Positions 1 through 9,087 of a stretch of 52,276 bases of DNA are shown piece by piece. Position 1 is the first letter of the stretch, and every line of letters starts with the position of its first letter. The stretch spans positions 1 to 52,276 of the forward strand of contig NZ_JAHDTH010000032.1 in assembly GCF_018531445.1 (NCBI RefSeq), read 5' to 3'. The DNA comes from Pseudonocardia lacus. Lineage in GTDB: Bacteria > Actinomycetota > Actinomycetes > Mycobacteriales > Pseudonocardiaceae. The position numbers and the translations under genes were made by a program. The notes under the pieces are model-generated. The model saw only the letters and a list, made by a program, of their open reading frames with translations. It did no database searches and was not told the origin of the DNA.

Positions 1-912
1 GAGCCCGCGCGGACCCGCGACGGCGTGCACGTGCTGGTCGGGGCGAACGTCGGCTCCCCGGCCGACGCCGCGGCCGCCGTCGGCGCCGACCTGGCCGGCC
101 TGGTGCGCACCGAGTTCCTGTTCCTCGACCGCGACAGCGCCCCGGACGTCGACGAGCAGGTGGCCGCCTACCGCGGGGTCGCCGAGGCGATGGGCGGGCG
201 GCGGATCACGCTGCGCACCCTGGACGTGGGCGGCGACAAGCCGCTGCCCTACCTGCCGCTGCCGCCCGAGGCCAACCCGTTCCTCGGGGTGCGCGGCATC
301 CGGCTCGCCGGACCGCACCCCGCGCTGCTGCGCGACCAGCTGCGCGCCGCGGTCCGGGTGGCCCACGAGACGCCGGTCAGCCTGATGCTGCCGATGGTCG
401 CCGCGCTCGACGAGCTGCTGGCCACCCGGCGGGAGCTGGACGCGGTGATCGCCGAGGAGGGCCGCGGTGCGCCGGCCGGCCTGCAGATCGGCATCATGGT
501 CGAGGTGCCGGCCACGGCGCTCAAGGCCGCGGCGTTCGTGCCGCACGTCGACTTCCTCAGCATCGGCACCAACGACCTCACCCAGTACGCGATGGCCGCC
601 GAGCGCGGCAACCCGGCCGTGGCCGCGCTGGCCGACCCGCTCGACCCCGGCGTCCTGCGCCTGGTCGAGGTGGTGTGCCGGGCCGCGCAGGGCCGGGCGC
701 TGGTGGCGGTGTGCGGGGAGGCGGCCGGCGACCCGCTGGCCGCCCGGCTGCTGGTGGGGCTGGGCGTGCGGGAGCTGAGCGTGGTGCCGCCGCTGGTCGC
801 CGCGACCAAGCAGGTGGTGCGCGAGCTGGACGCCGGCGCGGCGGCGCTGGCCGCCGTCGGCGCCCTCACCGCCGACAGCGCCGCCGCCGTCCGGGCGGCC
901 GCGGCCGGCTGA
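1..912 (+). CDS. ptsI: PTS phosphoenolpyruvate-protein phosphotransferase (enzyme I), C-terminal part
   Basis: This is the last 303 codons of enzyme I, which transfers phosphate from PEP to HPr at the head of the sugar phosphotransferase system in the cytoplasm. The reading frame is open from base 1, so the N-terminal HPr-binding and phosphohistidine domains lie outside the window. What is visible is the PEP-binding barrel: RTEFLFLDR near the start, the LDVGGDKPLPYL stretch, the signature TNDLTQYAMAAERGNP and the CGEAAGDP motif that carries the proton-donor cysteine of the family. The stop is followed by a strong hairpin. The family also includes PtsP/PpsA-like paralogues, but the TNDLTQY and CGEAAGDP motifs favour enzyme I. 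Partial at the 5' end because of the window edge, not because it is broken. Confidence 0.93.
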   Translation, partial: EPARTRDGVHVLVGANVGSPADAAAAVGADLAGLVRTEFLFLDRDSAPDVDEQVAAYRGVAEAMGGRRITLRTLDVGGDKPLPYLPLPPEANPFLGVRGIRLAGPHPALLRDQLRAAVRVAHETPVSLMLPMVAALDELLATRRELDAVIAEEGRGAPAGLQIGIMVEVPATALKAAAFVPHVDFLSIGTNDLTQYAMAAERGNPAVAALADPLDPGVLRLVEVVCRAAQGRALVAVCGEAAGDPLAARLLVGLGVRELSVVPPLVAATKQVVRELDAGAAALAAVGALTADSAAAVRAAAAG

Positions 913-928
913 TCACCCCGTCCCGGAG

Positions 929-981
929 TTCAGGAAAGCCACGATGCTGCCCTGTGGGTACAGCATCGTGGCTTTCCTGAA
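929..981. terminator. Long perfect hairpin between convergent genes
   Basis: Two 21-base arms (929-949 and 961-981) are exact reverse complements, separated by an 11-base loop. Flanking CCCGG (922-926) and CCGGG can extend the stem after a small bulge. It lies between the stop of ptsI and the stop of the flavin reductase gene on the other strand, so it can serve as a two-way terminator. No U-tract follows, as is usual in actinobacteria. Confidence 0.8.
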
Positions 982-1001
982 CCGGGGCGCGGGGGCGGAG
1001 G

Positions 1002-1508
1002 TCAGGTCGGGGGGCGGCCGGTGACGCCGTATGCGCCGCGGTAGTAGAGCAGGGGCGGGCGCTCGGCGTCGGCGCCCAGGTCGTGCACCCGGCCCACGAC
1101 GATCGTGTGGTCGCCGCCGTCGTACTCGTTCCACAGGGTGCAGTCGATCCAGGCGCTCACGCCCTCCAGGATCGGCGCGCCCGACGGGGCCGGACGCCAC
1201 GCCACGCCGGCGAACTTGTCCACCCCGGAGCGGGCGAAGCCCGCGCTGAGCTCCTGGTGGTCGGCGGCCAGGACGTTGACGCAGAAGCCGCTGGCCGTGC
1301 GGATCCGCGGCCACGTGGTCGACGTCCGGGCGGGGGAGAGGCTGACCAGCGGTGGGTCGAGGGAGAGCGAGGCGAAGGACTGGCAGGTGAAGCCCGCGGG
1401 CCCGTCGTCGCTCATCGCGGTGACGACCACGATCCCCGACACGAAGTGCCCCAGGACCTCCCGCATCACCGCGGGCGAGACCGGTCCGGGCGGCGCGCTA
1501 CCCGTCAT
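1002..1508 (-). CDS. Flavin reductase-like domain protein
   Basis: A 168-residue protein of the flavin reductase (FMN-binding split-barrel) family. Such proteins reduce FMN or FAD with NAD(P)H and often feed a two-component monooxygenase. The family pattern is clear: an N-terminal VLGHFVSGIVVVTA strand, GFTCQSFASLSLDPPLVS, FCVNVLAADHQELS, and a C-terminal DHTIVVGRVHDL...LLYYRGAYG. An upstream GTG at 1568 would add 20 residues, but the ATG at 1508 is preferred: a TAGTGT box at 1516-1521 sits exactly 7 nt before it and there is no Shine-Dalgarno sequence, the pattern of a leaderless actinobacterial start. No oxygenase partner lies next to it. Confidence 0.88.
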   Translation of the reverse strand: MTGSAPPGPVSPAVMREVLGHFVSGIVVVTAMSDDGPAGFTCQSFASLSLDPPLVSLSPARTSTTWPRIRTASGFCVNVLAADHQELSAGFARSGVDKFAGVAWRPAPSGAPILEGVSAWIDCTLWNEYDGGDHTIVVGRVHDLGADAERPPLLYYRGAYGVTGRPPT

Positions 1509-1601
1509 GGTGCAGACACTAGTTGCCGAAACGCCGGTGGGGACCGTCGCCGAGGCGACGATCCCCACAGATCTGCGGATGCGTGGATCAGCTGACGGTG
1601 G

Positions 1602-2690
1602 TCAGCTGGCGTAGGCGCGCAGCCGGTCGGCCCGCTCGCCGAGGCGCAGCTTGGCCATGACCTCGCGCTCGATCTGGCGGACGCGCTCGCGGGAGAGCCC
1701 GAAGCGGCGCCCGATCTGGTCCAGCGTGCGCGGCTGGCCGTCGTCGAGGCCGTAGCGCATGCGGATCACGTTCTGCTCGCGGTCCTCCAGGGTGGCCAGC
1801 ACCCGGCGGAGGTCGTCGTGCAGGAGGTGGGAGATGACCGTGGTCTCCGCGTCGGCCGACTCGCCGTCCTCGATGAAGTCGCCCAGGGGCGCCTCCTCGT
1901 CGGACCCGACCGGCATGTCCAGGCTCACCGGGTCGCGCGCGTGGTCGAGCAGATCGGCGATCTTGTTCTCCGCGATGCCGGACTCCGCGGCCAGCTCCTC
2001 GTGGGTCGCGTCGCGGCCGAGGCGCTGGTGCAGGTCGCGGCGGATGCGGGCGAGCTTGTTGACCTGCTCGACGAGGTGCACGGGCAGCCGGATCGTGCGG
2101 GCCTGGTCGGCCATGCCACGGGTGATGGCCTGGCGGATCCACCACGTGGCGTAGGTGGAGAACTTGAAGCCCTTGGCGTAGTCGAACTTCTCCACCGCGC
2201 GGATCAGACCCAGGTTGCCCTCCTGGATCAGGTCGAGCAGGGGCATGCCGCGACCGGTGTAGCGCTTGGCCAGCGACACGACGAGCCGGAGGTTGGCCTC
2301 CAGCAGGTGGTTGCGGGCGCGGGTGCCGTCGCGGACGACGTGGCGCAGGTCCGCGGCGTACTGCTTGTCGAGCGGGCGGCCCTCGGCGGCGGCCGTGTCC
2401 AGGACGTGCTGGGCGAACACCCCGGCCTCGATGCGGCGGGCCAGGTCGACCTCCTGCGCCGCGGTGAGCAGCGCGGTCTTGCCGATGCCGTTCAGGTAGA
2501 CGCGGACCAGGTCGGCCGCCGGGCTCTGGGCGTCGAGGTCCTCCGCGGACAGCTCCGGGCGCCCCGACTCCTGCGTGGTCTCCTCGATCGACTCCTCGGT
2601 GGCGAGCGCCCTGGTGCGATCGGTACGCTGTGCCGGGACCGTCGACACCGTCGTACGGTCTCCCCGCGCTGCGGTGAGTGACGTCGTCAT
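1602..2690 (-). CDS. sigB: RNA polymerase sigma factor SigB (sigma-70 family, group 2)
   Basis: A 362-residue primary-like sigma factor. Region 1.2 ([16 protein letters not shown]), region 2 ([55 protein letters not shown]), region 3 and region 4 ([19 protein letters not shown]) are all present. The long acidic region 1.1 of SigA is absent. The sequence resembles mycobacterial SigB closely, including the ending LRAYAS. SigB directs stationary-phase and stress transcription in actinobacteria. The ATG at 2690 follows GGGAGGAA. Upstream is a GGGAAC-N18-GTT promoter of the type read by ECF stress sigma factors. The gene is transcribed away from the XRE regulator at 2988. Confidence 0.95.
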   Translation of the reverse strand: MTTSLTAARGDRTTVSTVPAQRTDRTRALATEESIEETTQESGRPELSAEDLDAQSPAADLVRVYLNGIGKTALLTAAQEVDLARRIEAGVFAQHVLDTAAAEGRPLDKQYAADLRHVVRDGTRARNHLLEANLRLVVSLAKRYTGRGMPLLDLIQEGNLGLIRAVEKFDYAKGFKFSTYATWWIRQAITRGMADQARTIRLPVHLVEQVNKLARIRRDLHQRLGRDATHEELAAESGIAENKIADLLDHARDPVSLDMPVGSDEEAPLGDFIEDGESADAETTVISHLLHDDLRRVLATLEDREQNVIRMRYGLDDGQPRTLDQIGRRFGLSRERVRQIEREVMAKLRLGERADRLRAYAS

Positions 2691-2760
2691 GTGCGTGAGT
2701 TCCTCCCCTGCGCGACCCCGGGCGGGCGTGGTGTGCCTCTGCCGGGGTTCTCAGTGCGTC

Positions 2761-2788
2761 CAACGCGCCGCCGCGCCGTAACGTTCCC
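2761..2788 (-). promoter_or_regulatory. ECF-type (SigE/SigH/SigR-like) promoter of sigB
   Basis: On the minus strand GGGAAC (2788-2783) is followed after exactly 18 bases by GTTG (2764-2761). GGAAC-N18-GTT is the consensus of SigH/SigR-group sigma factors, and mycobacterial sigB is known to be driven by SigE/SigH from such a promoter. The site is about 70 bases upstream of the sigB start codon. The function here is inferred from the match and the position. Confidence 0.7.
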
Positions 2789-2987
2789 AACACGGCGATG
2801 TGCCCTCGACCACTCTCAGCGGTCTTTCAGCGTCGACGTGGTGTAGATACCCGGCTTCACCGCCGCCACACGGCAACCGCCCGCGGTGTGACGCATCGCG
2901 CCCGCGGGCCTACGCCGGTCGGACCGAGCCCCCGCGGGCCCGACCGGCAGGAGTTCCGTCCATCGTGGTCCCCGGCATGATGGGGAC

Positions 2988-3377
2988 ATGAGTTCGGACG
3001 GTGACGGGGCCCGGTCGCGGTCGGCGTGGTCGAACCCGCTGGGCGAGTTCATCCGCGCCCAGCGCCAGCTCGCCCGCCTGTCGCTGCGTGAGATGGCCGC
3101 CATGACCAGCGTCTCCAACGCCTACCTCTCGCAGGTGGAGCGAGGGCTGCACCAGCCGTCGCTGAAGGTGCTGCAGTCCATCGCCGAGGCGCTGCAGCTG
3201 TCCACCGAGCAGCTGCTGGGCCAGGCCGGCTGGGCGACCGGGGCGGAGAAGGACGCGCCCGCGGCGCAGCCCGCCCCGATCGGCACCGAGGACGCCATCC
3301 GGGCCGACCCGCGGCTCACCCCCGAGCAGCGCACCGCGTTGATCGGCGTGTACCGCAGCTTCGTCGGCGACGACTGA
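2988..3377 (+). CDS. XRE-family helix-turn-helix transcriptional regulator
   Basis: A 129-residue DNA-binding protein. Residues about 17-75 form a typical XRE/Cro HTH: LGEFIRAQRQLARLSLREMA, then SNAYLSQVERGLHQPSLKVL and IAEALQLSTEQLL. The C-terminal 50 residues are an Ala/Pro-rich linker and a short helical tail ending TPEQRTALIGVYRSFVGDD; there is no cupin or peptidase domain, so no ligand can be named. The ATG follows GATGGGGAC. It is divergent from sigB across a 297-base region and could act there, but that is only positional inference. Confidence 0.88.
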   Translation: MSSDGDGARSRSAWSNPLGEFIRAQRQLARLSLREMAAMTSVSNAYLSQVERGLHQPSLKVLQSIAEALQLSTEQLLGQAGWATGAEKDAPAAQPAPIGTEDAIRADPRLTPEQRTALIGVYRSFVGDD

Positions 3378-3421
3378 ATCCCCCGCGGCGGTCGCCCGTC
3401 CGAACAGCCGGGGAAGCGCGG

Positions 3422-3843
<422 letters not shown>

Positions 3844-3847
<4 letters not shown>

Positions 3848-5334
3848 GGCCCGGCCGGGCGCAGCAGCCCGTGCCGGACGAACTCGCGCACGGCCGGCAG
3901 CGTCGCCGCGACCAGCTCGTCGGCCGGCCGGTCGTGGGCGAACGACAGCAGCTCGACGAGCTCGTCGAGGGCCAGCGCGCCCCGGCAGCCGGCCAGCAGC
4001 GCGGCGGCGGGCTCGTCGACCTCGTGGCGCCAGCGCGGCCCGTCCATGCGCGTCACCGCGGCGCCGACCTCGCTCCACCCGTCGTCGCCCGGCTCGGCGA
4101 ACCGCTCCAGCACCACCGACGGCGCCAGGACGAGCCGGGCGGACAGCAGTGCCTCGTCGGTGGCGTGGGCGCGCAGCCAGTCGATGCGGTCGAGCCAGCC
4201 CTCGACCTCGGGGCCGAGCGGGTCCTCGAACTCGCCGTGCAGGTCCTCGAACACGACGGTGGGCGGCCCGTCGGTGCGCCGCAGCACCAGGTGGCCGAAG
4301 CCGACGGCCTCCACCCGCTCGCGCTCCATCCAGTCCAACCACTCCCCGGCCTGCGCGCGCGCCTGCGGGGAGGCGGTGTCCAGCCCGCCGTCGCGCTGCC
4401 AGGTGCCCACGTGCAGGGCCGGGTCGGCGACCTCGCGCTGCACGATCCAGGCGTCGACGCCGTCGGGCAGCCAGGAGCGCAGCCGGTCGGGCCAGTCCTC
4501 GCCGCGCACGTGCAGCCACGAGCCCAGCAGTTGGGCGACCCCGCCCGGGGCGAGGTGGTCGGGCAGCGCGCGGACCAGCATGGCCAGCGCGTCGTCGCCG
4601 CCCATGCCGGAGTCGCGGTAGACGAAGTCGACGCGCGGCGGCCCGGGCACGAACGGCGGGTTGGAGACGATGCGGTCGAACCGCCGCCCGGCCACCGGCT
4701 CGAGCCACGGGCCCTCCAGCAGTTCGACGTCGAGCTCGTTGAGCGCGAACGTGGCCCGGGCCATGGCCAGCGCCCGCGGCGCGACGTCGGTCGCGGTGAC
4801 CGAGTCGACGTGCCGGGTGGCGTGCAGCGCCTGCACCCCGCAGCCGGTACCGAGGTCGAGCAGGGTGCCGGCGGGGCGGCGGGCGGTGGCCGCGGCGAGG
4901 GTGAGCGACGCGGCGCCGACGCCGGTCACGTGGTCGCGCTCCTGGCGGCGGCGGTCGAGGTCGGACAGCACCCACCAGTCGCGGTCCTCGTCGCCGTAGG
5001 GGCGCAGGTCGAGCACCGCGACCCAGCCGTCGCCGTCGCCACGATCAGCTCTGCGCAGCAGCCCGGCGGCCGCGGCGTCGGCCGGGTCCAGCGGGGCCAG
5101 CGCCGCGCGCACCGCCGCGTCGGGCTCGACGGAACCCAGCAGCAGGAGCCGGACGAGGACGCCGAGCTCGCCCGCGTCGCGGGTGGTGCGGAACGCCGGC
5201 TCGACCTCGCCGCGGCCCAGCGCGGCGTGCGCGGAGCCGCCGAGCAGCGCACGCACCCCGTCGGTGGAGTAGGCGGCCTTGGTCAGCGCGGTGCGCAGGG
5301 CGTCGGCGACGGCGGGGGAGAACTGCGGATCCAC
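3844..5334 (-). CDS. Class I SAM-dependent methyltransferase (DUF7059/DUF7782-type)
   Basis: A 496-residue actinobacterial protein with an N-terminal helical domain (residues 1-130), a central Rossmann methyltransferase domain and a C-terminal accessory domain. The SAM site is GTLLDLGTGCGVQALHA and the catalytic motif is IVSNPPFVPGP. NPPF is shared by N-methyltransferases such as PrmC/HemK and by RsmC-like rRNA enzymes, so the target could be a protein glutamine or a nucleic acid base; the substrate cannot be told from sequence. The GTG start at 5334 has GGGAGGA about 8 bases upstream; the frame stays open further but would run into the divergent neighbour. It is coupled to dtd by GTGA. Confidence 0.85.
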
Positions 5335-5392
5335 CCCCCGATCCTCCCGGAGCGGCCGCCGTCCGCTCGTCGGGGGCGCTAACCTGCTCGCC

Positions 5393-5971
5393 GTGCCGCT
5401 CCGCCTGAGCCAGAACGCCGACGCCGACGCGCTGCTCGACCGCGACCCGCTGGCCCTGCTGATCGGGATGCTGCTCGACCAGCGGGTGCCGATGGAGCAC
5501 GCCTTCTGGGCGCCTGCCGAGCTGGCCGACCGGCTCGGCCGCGACCGGCTCGACGCCGCCGAGATCGCCGGGTACGACCCGCAGGCCCTGGTGGCGATCT
5601 TCGCGAAGCCGCGGGCCCTGCACCGCTTCCCCAAGATGATGGCCGAGCGGGTGCAGGCGCTGTGCGCGGCGGTGGTCGAGCGCTACGACGGCGACATCTC
5701 CCGGCTGTGGGCCGACGTCCCCGACGGCCTCACCCTGCGCTCGCGGCTGGTCGCCCTGCCCGGCTACGGCATGCAGAAGGCGCAGATCTTCACGGCGCTG
5801 CTGGGCAAGCAGCGGGGGGTGACCCCGCCGGGCTGGCGCGAGGCGGCGGGCGCGTACGGCGAGGAGGGCTGCTTCCGCTCCGTCGCCGACGTCGTCGACC
5901 CGGAGTCGCTGGCGAAGGTCCGCGAGACGAAGCAGGCCGCCAAGGCGGCGGCGAAGGCGCCGAAGTCCTGA
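5393..5971 (+). CDS. HhH-GPD-type base-excision DNA repair family protein
   Basis: A 192-residue actinobacterial protein annotated in related genomes as HhH-GPD family. The C-terminal half contains a helix-hairpin-helix-like turn, LPGYGMQKAQIFTALLGK, preceded by the helical core LLIGMLLDQRVPMEHAFWAP. The catalytic Lys/Asp of classical Nth/AlkA glycosylases is not clear, so an active glycosylase is not assured. The GTG at 5393 is preferred: TAACCT (5380-5385) lies 7 nt before it, pointing to a leaderless mRNA. The C-terminal tail is Lys/Ala-rich. The ArsR gene begins 28 bases downstream. Confidence 0.8.
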   Translation: MPLRLSQNADADALLDRDPLALLIGMLLDQRVPMEHAFWAPAELADRLGRDRLDAAEIAGYDPQALVAIFAKPRALHRFPKMMAERVQALCAAVVERYDGDISRLWADVPDGLTLRSRLVALPGYGMQKAQIFTALLGKQRGVTPPGWREAAGAYGEEGCFRSVADVVDPESLAKVRETKQAAKAAAKAPKS

Positions 5972-5999
5972 GCGCTGGTGGGCCACTAGGGTCGACGGG

Positions 6000-6407
6000 G
6001 TGCACCAGGTGCCCCCGGCGTTGCGCGGAGCGCGCGTCATCGACCCCGACCAGGTGTGCGACGCGACGGCGGTGCTCGCCGACGCGACCGGGATCGACCG
6101 CACGGCGGGCCTGCTCGACGCGCTCGGCGACGCCAAGCGGCTGAGCATCGTGCTCGCCCTGCGCCACGCGGGCGACCTGTGCGTCTCCGACCTGGCGCTC
6201 GCGGTCGGGATGAGCGACAGCGCCGTCTCGCACGCGCTGCGGCTGTTGCGCGCCCACGGCATGGTCAGCGCCCACCGGCAGGGCCGGTTGGTGCGCTACC
6301 GGGTCACCGGGGAGCTGACCGGGCGCCTGCTCGACGTCGTCTCCGAGGTGGTCGTCGGGGACGTCTCGCTGCACGCGCACGCCGCCGGGAACGGCGAACC
6401 GGACTGA
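6000..6407 (+). CDS. ArsR/SmtB-family transcriptional regulator
   Basis: A 135-residue winged-helix repressor. The core LLDALGDAKRLSIVLAL, then GDLCVSDLALAVGMSDSAVSHALRLLR and RQGRLVRYRVTGE is the ArsR/SmtB fold. Candidate metal ligands are the Cys in DLCVSDLA (the alpha3N-type position), the Cys in the N-terminal DQVCDA and His residues in the C-terminal SLHAHAAG; this suggests a metal sensor such as the NmtR/CmtR/KmtR group, but the metal is not deducible. The GTG is 7 nt after TAGGGT (5987-5992), so it probably has its own leaderless promoter. No metal transporter lies beside it. Confidence 0.87.
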   Translation: MHQVPPALRGARVIDPDQVCDATAVLADATGIDRTAGLLDALGDAKRLSIVLALRHAGDLCVSDLALAVGMSDSAVSHALRLLRAHGMVSAHRQGRLVRYRVTGELTGRLLDVVSEVVVGDVSLHAHAAGNGEPD

Positions 6408-6427
6408 CCGGACGACCACCCGTCCGG
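6408..6427 (+). terminator. Short hairpin directly after the ArsR gene
   Basis: CCGGACG (6408-6414) and CGTCCGG (6421-6427) form a perfect 7-bp stem with a 6-base loop, starting at the base after the ArsR stop codon. It fits an intrinsic terminator without a U-tract. Confidence 0.6.
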
Positions 6428-6588
6428 GGCGTGACGCAGGCCACGCCGCCCGCGGCGGGGTTCGCAGGCGACCGGTCGGCGCCGGTGGGACGATGGTCGA
6501 GGCGGTCGGGTGGCCCGACACAGGTCGCGGACCATCGCGGTGCATGCCGCCGACGACAGCGCCCCACCGGGTGCCAGCGAGGAGCACC

Positions 6589-6906
6589 ATGTCAGACCCC
6601 CAGCAGCGTGCCGCCGAACCGGTGCTGATCACCGACGCGGAGCTGTCCTACGAGGAATCCCTGAAGGTCCGCAAGCAGCGCTACAAGATCATGATGGGGC
6701 TGCGGATCCCGCTGATGGTGCTGGCCGCGGTCTTCTACCAGATCCCCTGGCTGGCGGTGTCGCTGCTGGTGCTGTCCATCCCGCTGCCCTGGATGGCGGT
6801 GCTGATCGCCAACGACCGGCTGCCGCGCAAGGTCGAGAAGGTCAACCGGTACCAGGCCGACCGGCGCGCCATCGAGCCCAAGGAGCACCCGGTCATCGAC
6901 GGCTGA
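6589..6906 (+). CDS. DUF3099 domain membrane protein
   Basis: A 105-residue small membrane protein typical of actinobacteria. It begins with a soluble segment (VLITDAELSYEESLKVRKQRY), followed by two hydrophobic helices at about residues 38-54 and 56-73, then the family ending ANDRLPRKVEKVNRY. GAGGAG precedes the ATG at the right distance. Function is unknown. It converges on the PsuK gene through a long hairpin. Confidence 0.85.
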   Translation: MSDPQQRAAEPVLITDAELSYEESLKVRKQRYKIMMGLRIPLMVLAAVFYQIPWLAVSLLVLSIPLPWMAVLIANDRLPRKVEKVNRYQADRRAIEPKEHPVIDG

Positions 6907-6971
6907 CCGTCGAGAACGAGGTTGTCGTGATCAACAGGGCTTGTTGATCACCACAGGTTCGTTCTCGACGG
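6907..6971. terminator. Convergent-end hairpin, family copy A (GTCGAGAACGA arms)
   Basis: Arms 6907-6936 and 6942-6971 pair over 30 positions with 26 Watson-Crick pairs, two G-U wobbles and two mismatches; the loop is 5 bases. The outer arm CCGTCGAGAACGA recurs at 28223 and 47615. It lies between DUF3099 (+) and the sugar kinase (-); the stop codon of the kinase gene (6948-6950) is inside the right arm. Confidence 0.75.
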
Positions 6972-7814
6972 GCTCGGGCGGGCACCCGGGACGGTGACGG
7001 CGGCCGAGCCCGCGGCGCACCCGGCCCGCAGCGCCTCCACCGGCCCGGCCCCGCCCAGCCAGGCCACCAGCAGGCCCGCGTCGAACGCGTCGCCGGCGCC
7101 GGTCGGGTCGACCACCGTCGCCCGCGGGGCCGGCACCGCCCACGTCCCGTCGCCGTCCTCCCAGATCGCCCCGGCCGCACCGCGCGTCGCGGCCACCGCG
7201 CCCACCCCGGGCACCAGCGGGTCGGGGCCCAGCGCGGCCAGTTCGTCGGCGTTGGGCAGCAGCAGGTCGACCCCGCGCACCCACTCCCGGAACCGCCCGG
7301 TCAACCCGGGCGCGGCCTGCGGGTCGACCGAGCGGCTCAGCCCGCGCGCCGCCGCGGCCGCCAGCGCCACCCGGCCCGCCGCCCGCGACGACTCGTCGAG
7401 CAGCACGTAGCCCGACAGGTGCAGGTGGTCGACGCCGTCCAGGTCGGGGATGTCGTCGGGGTGCAGCCGGGCGGCGGCGCCCCGGTCGGAGAGCATCGTG
7501 CGCTCGCCGTCGCCGAGCAGGACGACGACGGTGCACGTCGGGGCGTCGCCGTCGACGGCGAGCACCGGGCGGACCCCTGCGTCGGCGAGGTCGCGCGCTG
7601 CCGCGCGGCCGGCCGGGTCGTCGCCCACCCGCCCGACCATCGTCACCTCGGCGCCCAGGTGCGCCAGCCAGGCCGCGGTGTTCGCGCCCGCCCCGCCCGC
7701 GCCGGTCCGGATCGCCGCCGGCACGTCCGCGCCCGGCACCGCGGGGCGCCCCGGCGTGACCCGCACGTCGAGCGCCACGTCGCCGACCACGACGACCCGG
7801 GGTGCGCGGGGCAC
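6948..7814 (-). CDS. psuK: PfkB-family carbohydrate kinase, probable pseudouridine kinase
   Basis: A 288-residue ribokinase-fold kinase. It has the N-terminal VVVVGDVALDV strand, the GGAGANTAAWLAHLGAEVTMVG substrate region and the C-terminal anion hole and catalytic base DPTGAGDAFDAG. The GTG start lies 2 bases after the stop of psuG, so the two are one operon; the product pair converts pseudouridine to PsiMP (kinase) and then to uracil plus ribose 5-phosphate (PsuG). The assignment to pseudouridine rests on this context, because PfkB sequences alone do not fix the substrate. The last codons run into hairpin A. Confidence 0.82.
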   Translation of the reverse strand: MPRAPRVVVVGDVALDVRVTPGRPAVPGADVPAAIRTGAGGAGANTAAWLAHLGAEVTMVGRVGDDPAGRAAARDLADAGVRPVLAVDGDAPTCTVVVLLGDGERTMLSDRGAAARLHPDDIPDLDGVDHLHLSGYVLLDESSRAAGRVALAAAAARGLSRSVDPQAAPGLTGRFREWVRGVDLLLPNADELAALGPDPLVPGVGAVAATRGAAGAIWEDGDGTWAVPAPRATVVDPTGAGDAFDAGLLVAWLGGAGPVEALRAGCAAGSAAVTVPGARPSPSRTNLW

Positions 7815-7816
7815 GC

Positions 7817-8737
7817 TCAGCCGACCGCGGCCACGGCCACGCGGGCGGCGAGCTCGGCGTTGGCCCGCACCAGGGCCAGGTTGGCGCGCAGGCTCGCCCC
7901 GCCGCTGCCGGCGTGGAAGTGCGCCAGCAGGGCCGGGGTGACGTCCTTGCCGGTGATCCCGCGCTCGGCCAGCAGGGCGAGGCCCTCGGCGAGCAGGCGG
8001 TCGTGCAGGTCGGCGTCGAGCTCGTCGTCGGCCGGCACCGGCTGGGCGAGCACGGCACCGGCCGGGGCGCCCAGCTCCCGGTGCGCCCGCCAGGCCGCCG
8101 CGGCCTGGGCGGGCTCGTCCACCCGCCAGGGCACCGGGTGGCCGGAGTCGCGCCGGTAGAACCCGGGGAAGGCGTCGGTGCGGTAGCCCAGCACCGGGAC
8201 CGACTCGGTCTCCAGCACCTCCAGGGTGGCCGCCACGTCCAGGATCGACTTCACCCCGGAGCAGACCACCAGCACCGGCGTGCGGGCCAGCGCGCCGAGA
8301 TCGGCCGAGACGTCCCAGCTGTCGCGGGCACCGCGGTGCACGCCGCCGAGCCCACCGGTGGCGAACACCTCCACCCCGGCCAGCCGGGCCAGCGCGGCCG
8401 TGGCGGCCACCGTGGTGGCGCCGTCGCCGCCGAGCCCGACGGCCGGGCCCAGGTCGCGGACGGAGAGCTTGCGCAGCTCGCCGGAGCAGACCCGGTCGAG
8501 CTCGCCGGCCGACAGCCCGACCCGCGGCACGCCGTCGAGGACGGCGACCGTGGCGGGCACGGCGCCCTGCGCGCGGACGGCCTTCTCCAGCTCGTCGGCG
8601 GCGTCGCGGTTGCCCGGCGCGGGAAGGCCGTGGGCGAGCAGCGTGCTCTCCAGCGCGACGACGCCGACGCCGCCGGCCAGCGCCTCGGCGACCTCCGCGG
8701 ACACGCGCACGGGGCCCGGCCCGGGGGAACCACTCAC
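7817..8737 (-). CDS. psuG: Pseudouridine-5'-phosphate glycosidase
   Basis: A 306-residue enzyme that cleaves the C-C glycosidic bond of pseudouridine 5'-phosphate. Family motifs are [30 protein letters not shown], the KLSVRDL strand, [35 protein letters not shown] and the late [16 protein letters not shown]. Two GTG codons are possible; the one at 8737 sits 5 bases after GGGAGG, whereas 8740 would leave only 2. It is transcribed with the kinase and divergently from the DUF3039 gene. A likely -10 (TAATGT, minus strand) lies upstream in the 101-base divergent region. Confidence 0.92.
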   Translation of the reverse strand: MSGSPGPGPVRVSAEVAEALAGGVGVVALESTLLAHGLPAPGNRDAADELEKAVRAQGAVPATVAVLDGVPRVGLSAGELDRVCSGELRKLSVRDLGPAVGLGGDGATTVAATAALARLAGVEVFATGGLGGVHRGARDSWDVSADLGALARTPVLVVCSGVKSILDVAATLEVLETESVPVLGYRTDAFPGFYRRDSGHPVPWRVDEPAQAAAAWRAHRELGAPAGAVLAQPVPADDELDADLHDRLLAEGLALLAERGITGKDVTPALLAHFHAGSGGASLRANLALVRANAELAARVAVAAVG

Positions 8738-8838
8738 CACTGCCTCCCGTCGGGGCCGTCCTGTCCATCATCGACATTACCGGCGGGCGGTCCGAGCGGT
8801 GGCTGCCCCGCCACGGTCGCATGCGGCATCATGGGCGA

Positions 8839-9087
8839 ATGGCCACCCAGGTGCTGCCCGATGTCGACACCCGCCCCGAGGGCACCGACACCACCGGCGA
8901 CGACACCCCCAAGATGTTCCACTACGTCCGCAAGAACAAGATCGCGGAGAGCGCTGTGCTGGGCAACATGGTCACGGCGCTGTGCGGGGAGACTTTCCCG
9001 GTCACCCGTTCCCCGAAGCCGGGCTCACCCGTCTGCCCGGACTGCAAGAAGATCTACGAGTCGCTGCGGCCAGGGGACGACAGCTGA
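8839..9087 (+). CDS. DUF3039 domain protein
   Basis: An 82-residue actinobacterial protein of unknown function. The family core is MFHYVRKNKIAESAV, VTALCGETFPVTR and the CPDCKKIYESL ending; the single Cys after AL together with CPDC and the His in FHYV could form a small zinc site. The ATG at 8839 is preferred to one six codons upstream because the residues before it (MRHHGR) are not family-like and the upstream bases look like promoter sequence. Confidence 0.85.
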   Translation: MATQVLPDVDTRPEGTDTTGDDTPKMFHYVRKNKIAESAVLGNMVTALCGETFPVTRSPKPGSPVCPDCKKIYESLRPGDDS

